Of a stretch of DNA of 64,000 nucleotides, positions 35,319 through 43,835 are shown one piece after another. The notes under the pieces are model-generated. The model saw only the letters and a program-made list of their open reading frames with translations, made no database searches and was not told the origin of the DNA. The position numbers and the translations under genes are program-made. The stretch is from CAWDZK01 sp963807005 (GTDB lineage Bacteria; Actinomycetota; Actinomycetes; JACCUZ01): the NCBI GenBank assembly GCA_963807005.1, contig CAWDZK010000003.1, positions 62,001 to 126,000 of the forward strand. The letters are read 5' to 3'. Position 1 is the first letter of the stretch; each line of letters opens with the position of its first letter.

Positions 35319-37376
35319 TCAGGACAGGCCCCGGCCGCGGCCGGGACCGCCGCGACGCACCGCGCCCGGGGCCGAGCCCTCCGGCCGGTCGGCCAGCGCC
35401 GCGGAGCTCTTCAGCTGCCACGGGACACTGGTCACCATCACACCCGGCGTGAACAACAGCCGGCCCTTGAGCCGGAGCGCGCTCTGGTTGTGCAGCAGGT
35501 GCTCCCACCAGTGGCCGACGACGTACTCCGGGATGAGGACCGTGACGAGGTCCCGCGGGCTGCCCCGCCGGACGCTGCGGACGTAGTCGATGACCGGGTC
35601 GGTGACCTCCCGGAACGGCGAGTCGAGGACCTTCAGCGGCACCGGGATCTCTCGCCGGTCCCACTCCTCCTGCAGCGCCCGCGTCTCCGCGGCGTCGACG
35701 CTCACCGTGATCGCCTCGAGCGTCGTCGGGCGCATCGCCCGGGCGTACGCGACCGCGCGCATCGTGGGCTTGTGGATCTTCGAGACCAGCACGATCGCGT
35801 GGGTCCTGGAGGGCAGGACGGTGTCCTCGTCCTCGTCCACCACCAGCTCGGCCGAGACGCTCGTGTAGTGGCGATGGATGCCCTTCATCAGCACGAACAG
35901 CACGATCATCGCAGCGATCGCGATCCAGGCGCCCAGCAGGAACTTGGTGATGAGGACGACGACGAGCACGACACCGGTGACGGACAGGCCGACGCTGTTG
36001 ATGACCCGGCTGCGCTGCATCCGGGACCGCGCTGCGGGGTCCGCTTCGGTCCGCAGCAACCTGGTCCAGTGCCGCACCATGCCGGTCTGGCTGAGCGTGA
36101 AGGACACGAAGACGCCGACGATGTAGAGCTGGATCAGCCGGGTGACCTCGGCGTCGAACGCCACGATGAGCAGCATCGCGAAGGCGGCCAGGATGACGAT
36201 GCCGTTGCTGTACGCAAGCCGGTCGCCCCGGGTGTGCAGCTGCCTGGGCAGGTAGCGGTCCTGCGCCAGGATCGAACCGAGCACGGGGAACCCGTTGAAC
36301 GCGGTGTTCGCGGCCAGCACCAGGATCAGGCCGGTCACCGTGGTGACGACCCCGGCCATCAGGGGGACGTTGTCGAAGATCGCCTTGGCCAGCTGCCCGA
36401 TCACCGGGTCCTGCGCGTAGTAGGTGCCGTCCGGGAACTCCACGCCGCCGCGCAGCGACCGGCCCTGCGCGCCGTCGAGCCGCAGCTGCTGGACGATGTC
36501 CTCGGCGTACCGCAGCCCGCTGACCTTGGCCAGCACGATGACGCTGGTGAGCATCGTCACGGCGATGGTGCCGAGGAGCAGCAGGGTTGTCGCGGCGTTC
36601 TTCGACTTCGGCTTGCGGAAGGCCGGCACCCCGTTGCTGATCGCCTCCACACCGGTGAGCGCCGCGCAGCCCGAGGAGAACGCGCGCAGCAGCAGGAAGC
36701 CACCGGCAAGGCCGGCCAGGCCGCTGGAGTACTGGTCCTCTGCGACCAGCGTGAAGCGGGCGCTCTCGACGTCCGGTAGGTCGCCGAAGGCCAACCGCAG
36801 GAAGCCGAACGCCGCCATCCCCAGGACGGCCGCCATGAAGGCGTACGTCGGCACCGCGAAGGCCGTGCCCGACTCGCGGACCCCGCGCAGGTTGGCCGAC
36901 ATGAGGATCAGGGTCGCGGCCACGGCCACGATCACCTCGTGGCCGTCCAGGGCAGCGACCGTCGACGCGGCGTACTGCGCCGCGGAGGAGATCGAGACCG
37001 CGACGGTGAGGACGTAGTCCACGAGCAGCGCGCTCGCGACCGTCAGGCCGGGCGTGGCGCCGAGGTTGACCGTGGCCACCTCGTAGTCGCCGCCGCCGCT
37101 GGGATACGCGTGCACGTTCTGCCGGTACGACGCGACGACCACCAGCATGACCAGCGCGACGGCAAGACCGACCTTCCAGGAGAAGGAGTAGGCAGCGAAC
37201 CCCGCGATGCCGAGGGTGAGGAAGACCTCGTCCGGGGCGTAGGCCACCGACGAGAGGGCATCGCTGGCGAAGACCGGCAGGGCGACGCGCTTGGGCAGCA
37301 GCGTCTCGCTCAGACGGTCGCTGCGCATGGCTCGGCCGAGCAGCACGCGCTTGAGCGCATCCGTCGTCTGGGGCAC
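35319..37376 (-). CDS. APC-superfamily transporter, KimA-like probable K+ permease
   Basis: A 685-residue membrane protein with about 12 helices (residues about 35-480) and a large C-terminal cytoplasmic domain of universal-stress-protein-like character (THAIVLVSKIHKPTMRAVAYARAM...). The N-terminal helix LPVFASDALSSVAYAPDEVFLTLG and SYRQNVHAYPSGGGDYEVA are typical of the KimA/YdaO class, which imports potassium with protons. GTG 37376 replaces a longer frame lacking conservation. It diverges from two TrkA-type nucleotide-binding proteins, supporting a potassium role. KimA is controlled by c-di-AMP in Firmicutes; the same is only possible here. Confidence 0.8.
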   Translation of the reverse strand: MPQTTDALKRVLLGRAMRSDRLSETLLPKRVALPVFASDALSSVAYAPDEVFLTLGIAGFAAYSFSWKVGLAVALVMLVVVASYRQNVHAYPSGGGDYEVATVNLGATPGLTVASALLVDYVLTVAVSISSAAQYAASTVAALDGHEVIVAVAATLILMSANLRGVRESGTAFAVPTYAFMAAVLGMAAFGFLRLAFGDLPDVESARFTLVAEDQYSSGLAGLAGGFLLLRAFSSGCAALTGVEAISNGVPAFRKPKSKNAATTLLLLGTIAVTMLTSVIVLAKVSGLRYAEDIVQQLRLDGAQGRSLRGGVEFPDGTYYAQDPVIGQLAKAIFDNVPLMAGVVTTVTGLILVLAANTAFNGFPVLGSILAQDRYLPRQLHTRGDRLAYSNGIVILAAFAMLLIVAFDAEVTRLIQLYIVGVFVSFTLSQTGMVRHWTRLLRTEADPAARSRMQRSRVINSVGLSVTGVVLVVVLITKFLLGAWIAIAAMIVLFVLMKGIHRHYTSVSAELVVDEDEDTVLPSRTHAIVLVSKIHKPTMRAVAYARAMRPTTLEAITVSVDAAETRALQEEWDRREIPVPLKVLDSPFREVTDPVIDYVRSVRRGSPRDLVTVLIPEYVVGHWWEHLLHNQSALRLKGRLLFTPGVMVTSVPWQLKSSAALADRPEGSAPGAVRRGGPGRGRGLS

Positions 37377-37553
37377 GTCGGAGAATGCTAGGGCGTCGGA
37401 TCCGCCGCGGCCGGTCCGGCTGGGGACAATCTCGCAGGCCACCGGCCCGGGCCTGTCCGCGACTGCGCTAGCGTCGGCCGCGAGCAGACCGAGGATCATC
37501 TACCAGGGCCGGTCCGACGGCCCTCAGCCCGCGGCCGTGCGAGAGGACCAGGC

Positions 37554-38219
37554 GTGCACTTCGTCATCATGGGCTGCGGCCGGGTCGGGTCGTCCCTGGC
37601 ACTGATCCTGGAGGCGCAGGGCCACTCGGTGGCCGTCATCGACTCGAACGAGACCGCCTTCCGACGGCTCGGGACGAGCTTCGCCGGCCGCCGGGTGACG
37701 GGCATCGGCTTCGACCGCGACACGCTGCGGGAGGCCGGTATCGAGGAGGCGGAGGCGTTCGCCGCCGTGAGCAGCGGCGACAACTCCAACATCCTCGCCG
37801 CGCGGGTAGCCCGGGAGACGTTCGGGGTCGACAACGTGGTGGCCCGGATCTACGACCCCGGGCGTGCCGAGGTCTACCAGCGACTGGGCATCCCGACGGT
37901 GGCGACCGTCCGGTGGACCGCCGACCAGATGCTTCGCCGGCTGCTCCCCCACGGCAGCGAGCCCGAGTGGCGGGACCCGTCCGGCTCGGTGCGACTGGCC
38001 GAGGTGCACGTCGACGAGGCATGGATCGGCGAGCGCATCAGGGTGATCGAGCAGGCCTGCGGCGCCCGGGTCGCGTTCCTCACGCGGTACGGCGAGGGGC
38101 TGCTTCCGGGCGAGGACACGGTGCTGCAGGACGGTGACCTCGTGCACGTCGTGATGCCGGAGTCGGCGGTGGACGCGGTCGAGGCCGCTCTGAACAGCCG
38201 GACGAGGGAGGAGGACTGA
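37554..38219 (+). CDS. TrkA-family potassium channel regulatory protein
   Basis: A 221-residue RCK protein: Rossmann domain with GCGRVGSSLALILEAQGHSVAVIDSNE binding NAD(H), then a TrkA-C domain (VRLAEVHVDEAWIGERIRVIEQ...LLPGEDTVLQDGDLVHVV). It regulates a potassium transporter from the cytoplasmic side. GTG 37554 is preceded by GAGAGGA. The stop and the next ATG overlap by one base (TGATG at 38217-38221), so it pairs with a second TrkA protein. Two adjacent TrkA proteins (CeoB/CeoC-like) are common in actinobacteria. Confidence 0.88.
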   Translation: MHFVIMGCGRVGSSLALILEAQGHSVAVIDSNETAFRRLGTSFAGRRVTGIGFDRDTLREAGIEEAEAFAAVSSGDNSNILAARVARETFGVDNVVARIYDPGRAEVYQRLGIPTVATVRWTADQMLRRLLPHGSEPEWRDPSGSVRLAEVHVDEAWIGERIRVIEQACGARVAFLTRYGEGLLPGEDTVLQDGDLVHVVMPESAVDAVEAALNSRTREED

Positions 38220-38884
38220 TGCGGGTCGCCATCGCCGGTGCCGGCAGCGTGGGACGCTCGGTCGCCCGGGAGCTGCTCGAGAACGGCCACGAGGTGCTGC
38301 TCATCGACAAGGAGCCCCAGGCCATCAAGCGGCAGTCCGTGCCGAACGCCCAGTGGCTGCTGGCGGACGCCTGCGAGGTGACCTCGCTCGAGGAGGCCGG
38401 CCTGCACGAGTGCCAGGTCGTCGTGGCCGCCACCGGCGACGACAAGGTCAACCTGGTGGTCTCGCTGCTGGCCAAGACGGAGTACGGCGTCCCGCGCACC
38501 GTGGCCCGGGTCAGCAACCCCAAGAACGAGTGGATGTTCGACGAGGCGTGGGGGGTGGACGTCGCGGTGTCGATGCCGCGGCTCATGACGGCTCTCGTGG
38601 AGGAGGCCGTCAGCGTCGGGGACCTGGTGCGGATCTTCACCTTCCAGCAGTCCAACACCGACATGCTGGAGCTGACGCTGCCGGCCGACTCCCCGGTCGT
38701 CGCGACCCGGGTCGGCGACGTGGACTGGCCGCCGGACACCGCGCTGGTGGCGATCATCCGGGAGGGCCGGCCGATCCCGCCGTCGCCGGACGACCCGCTG
38801 GAGGCCGGGGACGAGCTGCTCTTCGTCGCGAGCCCGGACATGGGCCCCCAGCTCGAGGAGCTGCTCGCCCCGCACGCCCGCTGA
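38219..38884 (+). CDS. TrkA-family potassium channel regulatory protein, second paralogue
   Basis: A 221-residue RCK protein with nucleotide motif IAGAGSVGRSVARELLENGHEVLLIDKE and a TrkA-C domain at the C-terminus (MLELTLPADSPVVATRVGDVDWPPDTALVAIIREG). It is of equal length to, but clearly diverged from, the preceding gene and overlaps it by one base. The two probably form a hetero-oligomeric ring gating the divergent KimA-like permease or another channel. The gene ends in a stretch with two palindromes. Confidence 0.88.
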   Translation: MRVAIAGAGSVGRSVARELLENGHEVLLIDKEPQAIKRQSVPNAQWLLADACEVTSLEEAGLHECQVVVAATGDDKVNLVVSLLAKTEYGVPRTVARVSNPKNEWMFDEAWGVDVAVSMPRLMTALVEEAVSVGDLVRIFTFQQSNTDMLELTLPADSPVVATRVGDVDWPPDTALVAIIREGRPIPPSPDDPLEAGDELLFVASPDMGPQLEELLAPHAR

Positions 38885-38918
38885 CCCCCACCACCCCGAG
38901 CAGAGCGTCCGCCCGCCC

Positions 38919-38946
38919 GAGTTGATCACGTTAACGTGATCAACTC
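38919..38946. repeat. 28-bp perfect AT-centred palindrome
   Basis: GAGTTGATCACG followed by TTAACGTGATCAACTC reads the same on both strands over 28 bases, with no loop and a TTAA centre, which is exceptional at this G+C content. It lies 35 bases after the second trkA stop in a convergent gap. It could fold as a cruciform or hairpin terminator or be a protein-binding site. Confidence 0.8.
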
Positions 38947-38948
38947 CG

Positions 38949-38978
38949 ACTGACCGGGTCCTGCAGGGCACGGTCAGT
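38949..38978. terminator. hairpin in the trkA / DUF3159 convergent gap
   Basis: ACTGACCG (38949-38956) and CGGTCAGT (38971-38978) form an 8-bp stem with a 14-base loop immediately after the 28-bp palindrome. With it, the convergent gap carries two stacked stem-loops, suited to stopping transcription from both sides. Confidence 0.5.
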
Positions 38979-39055
38979 CCGGGTTGGCCGCAGTCAGGGC
39001 AGCGCACGGGCGCCGCCGGGCCGGTGGCGGCACGCCGCCGGGGCCAGCCGGAGCG

Positions 39056-39823
39056 TTACTCGGTCGGTCGCGCCTCGGGGTCGGCCTGGGTCGCGGCCCA
39101 GGTCGCTGCCTCGGGGTCGGCCTCGTGCTCGGCTGTGGGCTCGACCGCCGGCTGGAACACCCGGCTGCCCTGCTGCACCGGCGTGCTGTTGCGGCTGAGC
39201 AGCCAGGCCATCGCCGCGAGCGCCCCCACCTGCACCGGCCAGCCCAGCGCGATCTTCGTCACGCCGAGCCAGCCGACCTCCCCGGCCAGGTACAACGGGT
39301 ACTGCACCGCGACCCGGATCAGGCACGGGACGGCCAGCAGCCAGGTCAGCTTCGCGCAGAGCCGGACCACCGCCGGGTCGCGCCGCCAGGCGGTGAGGTC
39401 ACCGGTGACCGAGGCGATCATCAGGCCCACCAGCGGCCAGCGCAGCACCACCGAGACGACCATGGCGACGGCGTACGCCGCGTTGTAGATGATGCCCGGG
39501 AGGAAGACGTCCTCGGCCTTGCCGGTCCGCGACGCGAAGACCGCGGCGATACCGATCCCGACCAGGCTGTTGATGACGAACTGCACCGGTTGGCGCTGCA
39601 GGATCCGGACCAGCAACAGCGTCACGGCGAGCCCGATGCCCACCCAGAGACCGAGCCGCAGCTCGCGGGTGATCAGGAAGGTGACCGTGAACCCGAGGGT
39701 GGGAACCGCTCCCTCGACCATCCCCCGTCGGCCGCCGAGCGCCACCGAGAGCCGGTGGCGCACGACCTCCTCGACCGTCGAGGCGTCGATCCTGCTGGCC
39801 CCGACGGCAGTGTGGTCGCTCAC
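39056..39823 (-). CDS. DUF3159 family membrane protein
   Basis: A 255-residue actinobacterial membrane protein with about six helices (residues 45-200), starting VEEVVRHRLSVALGGRRGMVEGAVPTLGFTVTFL and ending in an acidic tail. The family has no assigned function. GTG 39823 overlaps the stop of the OB-fold gene (GTGA at 39820-39823). It closes the dut-DUF3710-OB-DUF3159 run that is conserved in actinobacteria. Confidence 0.82.
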   Translation of the reverse strand: MSDHTAVGASRIDASTVEEVVRHRLSVALGGRRGMVEGAVPTLGFTVTFLITRELRLGLWVGIGLAVTLLLVRILQRQPVQFVINSLVGIGIAAVFASRTGKAEDVFLPGIIYNAAYAVAMVVSVVLRWPLVGLMIASVTGDLTAWRRDPAVVRLCAKLTWLLAVPCLIRVAVQYPLYLAGEVGWLGVTKIALGWPVQVGALAAMAWLLSRNSTPVQQGSRVFQPAVEPTAEHEADPEAATWAATQADPEARPTE

Positions 39824-40197
39824 TCGGCCCCGGCCGGCCGGAGCTCGTAGCGCGGGTTGAAGATCACCGGTTGCTCGTGGTCGCGGGTCACCCGGCCGAA
39901 CGCGACCATCGCCCGGCCCGGCTCGATGCCGGGGATCTGGCGGCGGCCCAGCCAGACCAGGCAGATGGACCCGCTGCCGTCGTAGAGGTCGGCGACCAGG
40001 GCCGGCACACCGGCGCGCGGCCGCAGCGTAACCGTGCGCAACGTTCCCGCGACCCGCACCAGCTCACGGTCCGGGAGGTCCTTGACGGGCACCGCCCCCA
40101 GCTCGAGGCAGCCCTTCTGCAGCTCCGCGGCCTCGTGCTCCTTCGCCGAGGTCGCGAGCCGGGTCACGGCGCGCTTGAGGACTCCCGGGTTGCCCAT
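39820..40197 (-). CDS. OB-fold nucleic-acid-binding protein
   Basis: A 125-residue protein with an OB-fold in its C-terminal two-thirds: VKDLPDRELVRVAGTLRTVTLRP...LVADLYDGSGSICLVWLGRRQIPGIEPGRAMVAFGRV. It resembles the tRNA-anticodon/RecG-type OB domain and should bind nucleic acid. ATG 40197 is chosen over longer frames, which lack the family start. It is coupled to DUF3159 by a 4-base overlap and lies 68 bases after DUF3710. Confidence 0.8.
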   Translation of the reverse strand: MGNPGVLKRAVTRLATSAKEHEAAELQKGCLELGAVPVKDLPDRELVRVAGTLRTVTLRPRAGVPALVADLYDGSGSICLVWLGRRQIPGIEPGRAMVAFGRVTRDHEQPVIFNPRYELRPAGAE

Positions 40198-40265
40198 GCC
40201 TCCAGGGTAGGCCCGGATGCAGGCAGCTGTCGGCCGCCCCGCCCGGTCGGTCCGGGGAAGCCGGC

Positions 40266-41090
40266 TCACCTGATCTCGGTGATCTCCGGACCGCGCTCGA
40301 ACGGCTTGAGGTCGTCGGCGGAGCCGGCCGCGGAGTCGTCGGTCTCCTCCTCCGGCCAGGCCTCCGGCTCCGGCACGTCCACCGGTAGCCGGAGCGGGAT
40401 CGGGTCCCGCGGGGCCATGGGGTCAGCGCCCCGGACGACGACGACGTCGCGGAACAGCGCCACCAGCTCGGCATCCGTCTCCGGCTCGACCGCTGCCTTG
40501 CCGGTGAGCACCCCGCGCAGGAACCAGCGGGGACCGTCCACCCCGACGAACCGGGCCGGCTGCACCGCCTGGCTCCCGTCCGCCCCCCGGACCGGCACCC
40601 GGGTGCGCAGCTCGGTGCCGAACGGTCCGTCGACCTCGTCGACCGTGCCGCCCTGCTGGGTGATCCCGGCGCGGAGCTCGGCGCGTACGTCGTCCCAGAT
40701 GCCCTCGCTGCGAGGAGCAGCGAACGGCTGCACCTGGAGCGCGCTCTCACCCAGGACGAGCGTGACGGCCACGACCTCGCTGGTCTGCTGGTCGGCCTCG
40801 ATCCGGACCTCGAGCCCGGGGTGGCCGGGCAGCCAGAGACCGCCGAGGTCGACGCGGGAACCGCCGTCGGACGGGTCGTCGACCTCGGACGCGTCGTGCG
40901 GGCCGTCCGGTCGGGCGGCGGGTCTCGAGGAGTCCGCACCCGAGGTCGCAGCCGAAGGCCGACCGGCCGGGTCGAGGTCCTCGTCGGCCGGTCCGTCGGC
41001 CGACTCGTCCTCGAGCCCGCCGTCGGACACCTCCGCCTGGTCGATGTCGTCGGCGTCGTCCTGCCGGCGCTTCTTCCGGAACACGCTCAC
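40266..41090 (-). CDS. DUF3710 family protein
   Basis: A 274-residue actinobacterial protein: an acidic, probably disordered N-terminal third (DDADDIDQAEVSDGG...) and a conserved core VDLGGLWLPGHPGLEVRIEADQ...ALQVQPFAAPRSEGIWDDVRAELRAGI...RWFLRGVLTG. No function is established. GTG 41090 overlaps the dut stop (GTGA), so it is co-translated with dUTPase. Confidence 0.85.
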   Translation of the reverse strand: MSVFRKKRRQDDADDIDQAEVSDGGLEDESADGPADEDLDPAGRPSAATSGADSSRPAARPDGPHDASEVDDPSDGGSRVDLGGLWLPGHPGLEVRIEADQQTSEVVAVTLVLGESALQVQPFAAPRSEGIWDDVRAELRAGITQQGGTVDEVDGPFGTELRTRVPVRGADGSQAVQPARFVGVDGPRWFLRGVLTGKAAVEPETDAELVALFRDVVVVRGADPMAPRDPIPLRLPVDVPEPEAWPEEETDDSAAGSADDLKPFERGPEITEIR

Positions 41091-41614
41091 ACCTCGGTCT
41101 CACTGGTCTGGTCGGTGGTGGCAGCCGCGCCCGCGAAGCCACCGGTCGAGCCGTGGCCGCCGTCGCCGCGCGCCGAGCCGGGAAGACGCTCGACCTCGTG
41201 GAACCGGGCCCGTTCCACCCGCTGGACCACGAGCTGGGCGATGCGGTCGCCGCGCTCCAGCCGCACGGTACGGGCCGGGTCGTGGTTGACGAGCAGCACC
41301 TTGATCTCGCCGCGGTACCCGGCGTCCACGGTTCCCGGAGCGTTGACGATGCCGATGCCGAGCCGGTGCGCCAACCCGGACCGGGGGTGCACGAACCCCG
41401 CGAAGCCGTCGGGCAGGGCGATCGCCAGGCCGGTCGGCACCATCGCGCGCTGGCCGGGGCCGAGCTCGACGTCCTCGGCGGCGACCAGGTCGGCACCGGC
41501 GTCGCCGGGATGGGCGTACGCCGGCAACGGCAGGTCGGGGTCGAGCCGGCGGACCAGCACCTCCACCGCCTGCTCACCGGCCCAGCCGTCGGCCGAAAGG
41601 TCCAGGTGCGTCAC
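41087..41614 (-). CDS. dut: dUTP diphosphatase
   Basis: A 175-residue trimeric dUTPase that hydrolyses dUTP to dUMP, keeping uracil out of DNA. The five motifs are in order: HPGDAGADLVA, VHPRSGLAHRLGIGIVN, APGTVDAGYRGEIKVLLVN, RGDRIAQLVVQ and the C-terminal arm RGDGGHGSTGG. GTG 41614 begins a short N-terminal extension; the stop overlaps DUF3710. It heads the conserved operon. Confidence 0.95.
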   Translation of the reverse strand: MTHLDLSADGWAGEQAVEVLVRRLDPDLPLPAYAHPGDAGADLVAAEDVELGPGQRAMVPTGLAIALPDGFAGFVHPRSGLAHRLGIGIVNAPGTVDAGYRGEIKVLLVNHDPARTVRLERGDRIAQLVVQRVERARFHEVERLPGSARGDGGHGSTGGFAGAAATTDQTSETEV

Positions 41615-41649
41615 GGCGGCGACCCTACCCCGCGTGGACCGGCGGCCCG

Positions 41650-43305
41650 TCAGCCGAACAGGGCTCGCTCGACCAGGCCGATCGGCAGCCGGCCGGACCC
41701 ACCGGCGCGGTCGTGGAACTCGCGCAGCGAACCACGCCCCTCGCTCTGCCACCTGTCCCGCATCCGGGCGATCTCCAGCGCGCCGGTGAGGTACGACGAC
41801 GCCTGGGTCGGCCACGCGCAGTACCGCAGCACCTCCGCCGCGGCTGTCTCCCGAGAGAGCGAGGTCCGGGTGGCCATGAACTCGGTGGCCTGGTCGATGG
41901 TCATCTCGCCCAGGTGCAACGAGGTGTCGACGATGATCCGGGCGGCCCGGAACAACCGGTAGTCGCGTTGGCACAGCTCCTGCTCCGGGGTGCGGAAGAA
42001 GCCCTTCTCACGCAGCAGGTCCTCGGTGTACAGCCCCCACCCCTCGACGAAGTACGTCGAGCCGAGCACGAAGCGCAAGGGCCGGGCCCGGCCCTGGCCG
42101 GCGTTCCACGACAACCAAGCGAGGTGCCAGTGATGTCCCGGGTAGGCCTCGTGGACCGCGATCGACCAGGCCCCGTGGTTGTTGTTGGTCGCCAGCCGGG
42201 CGTCGACCTGTTCCTGGCTGGCGCCGTCCGGCGGGTAGGGGACGAAGAAGTGCCCGACGCCGGTGGTCGCCCCTGCCGGGGCGAACGGCGGTGGGGCCAT
42301 GTAGTGGGCGACCGCGAGCATCGCCCGGCTGAACGGAGCGGACGGCACCACCTCGCAGTGCTCGCCGTCGGGCATGGTCACCAGGTCCTGCTCGACGCAG
42401 AACGCCCTGGCCGCGTCGGTCGCCTCGCGGTACAGCGCGAGCATCGCCTCGGGGGTGGCCGGGTGGTCGTCGTTGAAGCTCTTGACCACCGAGATGAAGT
42501 CGTCGGTCCCCCGCAGCTCCTGGGCCCGACGGGTCATGTCGGCGGCGAGCTGGTCGTAGGCAGCCTGGCCCTTGTCACGCAGCTCGCGGGTGCCGTAGCC
42601 GAGGCCTTCGGCCTCGAGGAGCAGCGCGTCGTACCGCTGCTCACCCACGGCCCACTCGCCGGTGGCCTTCTCGACCAGCGACTCCACATGGGTTCCGAAG
42701 CGCTCGTACGCCGCAGCCGCATGCTCACCGGCGTCGCGGACCAGCGCCGCGGCGGCCGGGTCCGTGAACTCCTCGGCCACCGACCGGGCGTAGGCCGCGC
42801 CGGCCCCGATCTGGCCGAGCGAGCGGGTCAGCAGTGCGGGGTGCGCCAGGGCGGGGTCGAGGTTGTCGACGCCCTGGTCCAGCAGTACCGGCGTCGCGCG
42901 CAGCCGGGCGGCGACTGCCTCGGCGAGCTCGTCCGGGCCGCGCAGCCGGTGCGTCAGCAGGATGAAGACCGAGCTCAGCGCCGTCCCGGCGTAGTGGTCC
43001 GGGCTGCGCCGCCAGTCGGCCCAGTCGCGCATACGGACCCGGCCGGTGAGCACCATCACGGCGAGGTCGCGGTCGATCCGCTCGTCGACGGTGAGGTCGC
43101 CGTCGTCCAGGCCCTGCAGCCGCTCGATCCACTCGTCCTCGGCGCGGTTCCGGGCGGCGATGGCGTCGGCCGACAGGTCCGGCAGGAGCTCGTCGTACTC
43201 GGTCAGGCCGAGCACGGTTCCCAGCAGCGGGTTGTCCGCGCACTGGTCGGCGACCAGCTCGGCCGCCAGGGCGTCGAAGGGGCGTTCCCCCGTCGGAATG
43301 GGCAT
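41650..43305 (-). CDS. DUF885 family zinc-peptidase-like protein
   Basis: A 551-residue mostly helical protein of the DUF885 family, related to M3-type zinc peptidases. The putative zinc motif is SIAVHEAYPGHHWHLAW, with the downstream FVEGWGLYTE helix supplying another ligand. No signal peptide is present, so it acts in the cytoplasm. ATG 43305 is used rather than a TTG three codons earlier. It is transcribed towards dut with a 35-base gap. Substrates of the family are unknown. Confidence 0.82.
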   Translation of the reverse strand: MPIPTGERPFDALAAELVADQCADNPLLGTVLGLTEYDELLPDLSADAIAARNRAEDEWIERLQGLDDGDLTVDERIDRDLAVMVLTGRVRMRDWADWRRSPDHYAGTALSSVFILLTHRLRGPDELAEAVAARLRATPVLLDQGVDNLDPALAHPALLTRSLGQIGAGAAYARSVAEEFTDPAAAALVRDAGEHAAAAYERFGTHVESLVEKATGEWAVGEQRYDALLLEAEGLGYGTRELRDKGQAAYDQLAADMTRRAQELRGTDDFISVVKSFNDDHPATPEAMLALYREATDAARAFCVEQDLVTMPDGEHCEVVPSAPFSRAMLAVAHYMAPPPFAPAGATTGVGHFFVPYPPDGASQEQVDARLATNNNHGAWSIAVHEAYPGHHWHLAWLSWNAGQGRARPLRFVLGSTYFVEGWGLYTEDLLREKGFFRTPEQELCQRDYRLFRAARIIVDTSLHLGEMTIDQATEFMATRTSLSRETAAAEVLRYCAWPTQASSYLTGALEIARMRDRWQSEGRGSLREFHDRAGGSGRLPIGLVERALFG

Positions 43306-43379
43306 GCCCGGCAAACTAGCCCAGGCCCGCGACCGGCCGTGCGAGGCGCGTGCGAGGCTGCTCCCGTGGAGCGCCGGTG

Positions 43380-43835
43380 GTGAGCTATGACGAACGCCTC
43401 ACCGCCCCCGTCGCGCTCTGGCTCGGGGTCTGGGTGGGCTCCGCGCTGCTGGGGCTCTCGGTGCAGGTGGCCCTCGGCCCGGTCGCCGGTCTGGTCGGCC
43501 TGCTCGTGCCGGGCGTGCTGCTCTCGGCAGTTCTGCGGGCGGCCGCGGCCCGGGTGCAGGTCGTGGATGCGGACCTGGTCGCGGGGCCGGCCCGGATACC
43601 GGTCGAGCTCCTCGGGCCGGTGGAGGTGCTGGATGCCGACGGCGCCCGCCAGGTGCGTGGGCCGGCGTCCGACCCCGCGGCGTTCCACCTGATCCGTGGC
43701 TGGGTGCCGGCCGGGATCAGGGCACCGGTGGTCGACGCCGCCGACCCCACGCCGTACTGGTTCGTGGCCAGCCGGCACCCACAGCAGCTCGCCGCGGCCG
43801 TCGAGGCGGCCCGGGGCTGGGCGGATCCGGTCTAG
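43380..43835 (+). CDS. DUF3093 family membrane protein
   Basis: A 151-residue actinobacterial protein with two close membrane helices (VALWLGVWVGSALLGLSVQVALGPVAGLVGLLVPGVLL in residues 10-45) and a C-terminal soluble domain ending FVASRHPQQLAAAVEAAR. Function is unknown. Two adjacent GTG codons (43377, 43380) could start it; GGAG lies 5-8 bases upstream. Its TAG stop shares CTAG with the stop of the convergent gene. Confidence 0.8.
   Translation: MSYDERLTAPVALWLGVWVGSALLGLSVQVALGPVAGLVGLLVPGVLLSAVLRAAAARVQVVDADLVAGPARIPVELLGPVEVLDADGARQVRGPASDPAAFHLIRGWVPAGIRAPVVDAADPTPYWFVASRHPQQLAAAVEAARGWADPV

Noticed and set aside
37377..37553. ydaO/c-di-AMP riboswitch between the permease and trkA genes
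   Set aside because: The gap is only 177 bases shared by two divergent promoters and I could not find the conserved riboswitch core sequences.
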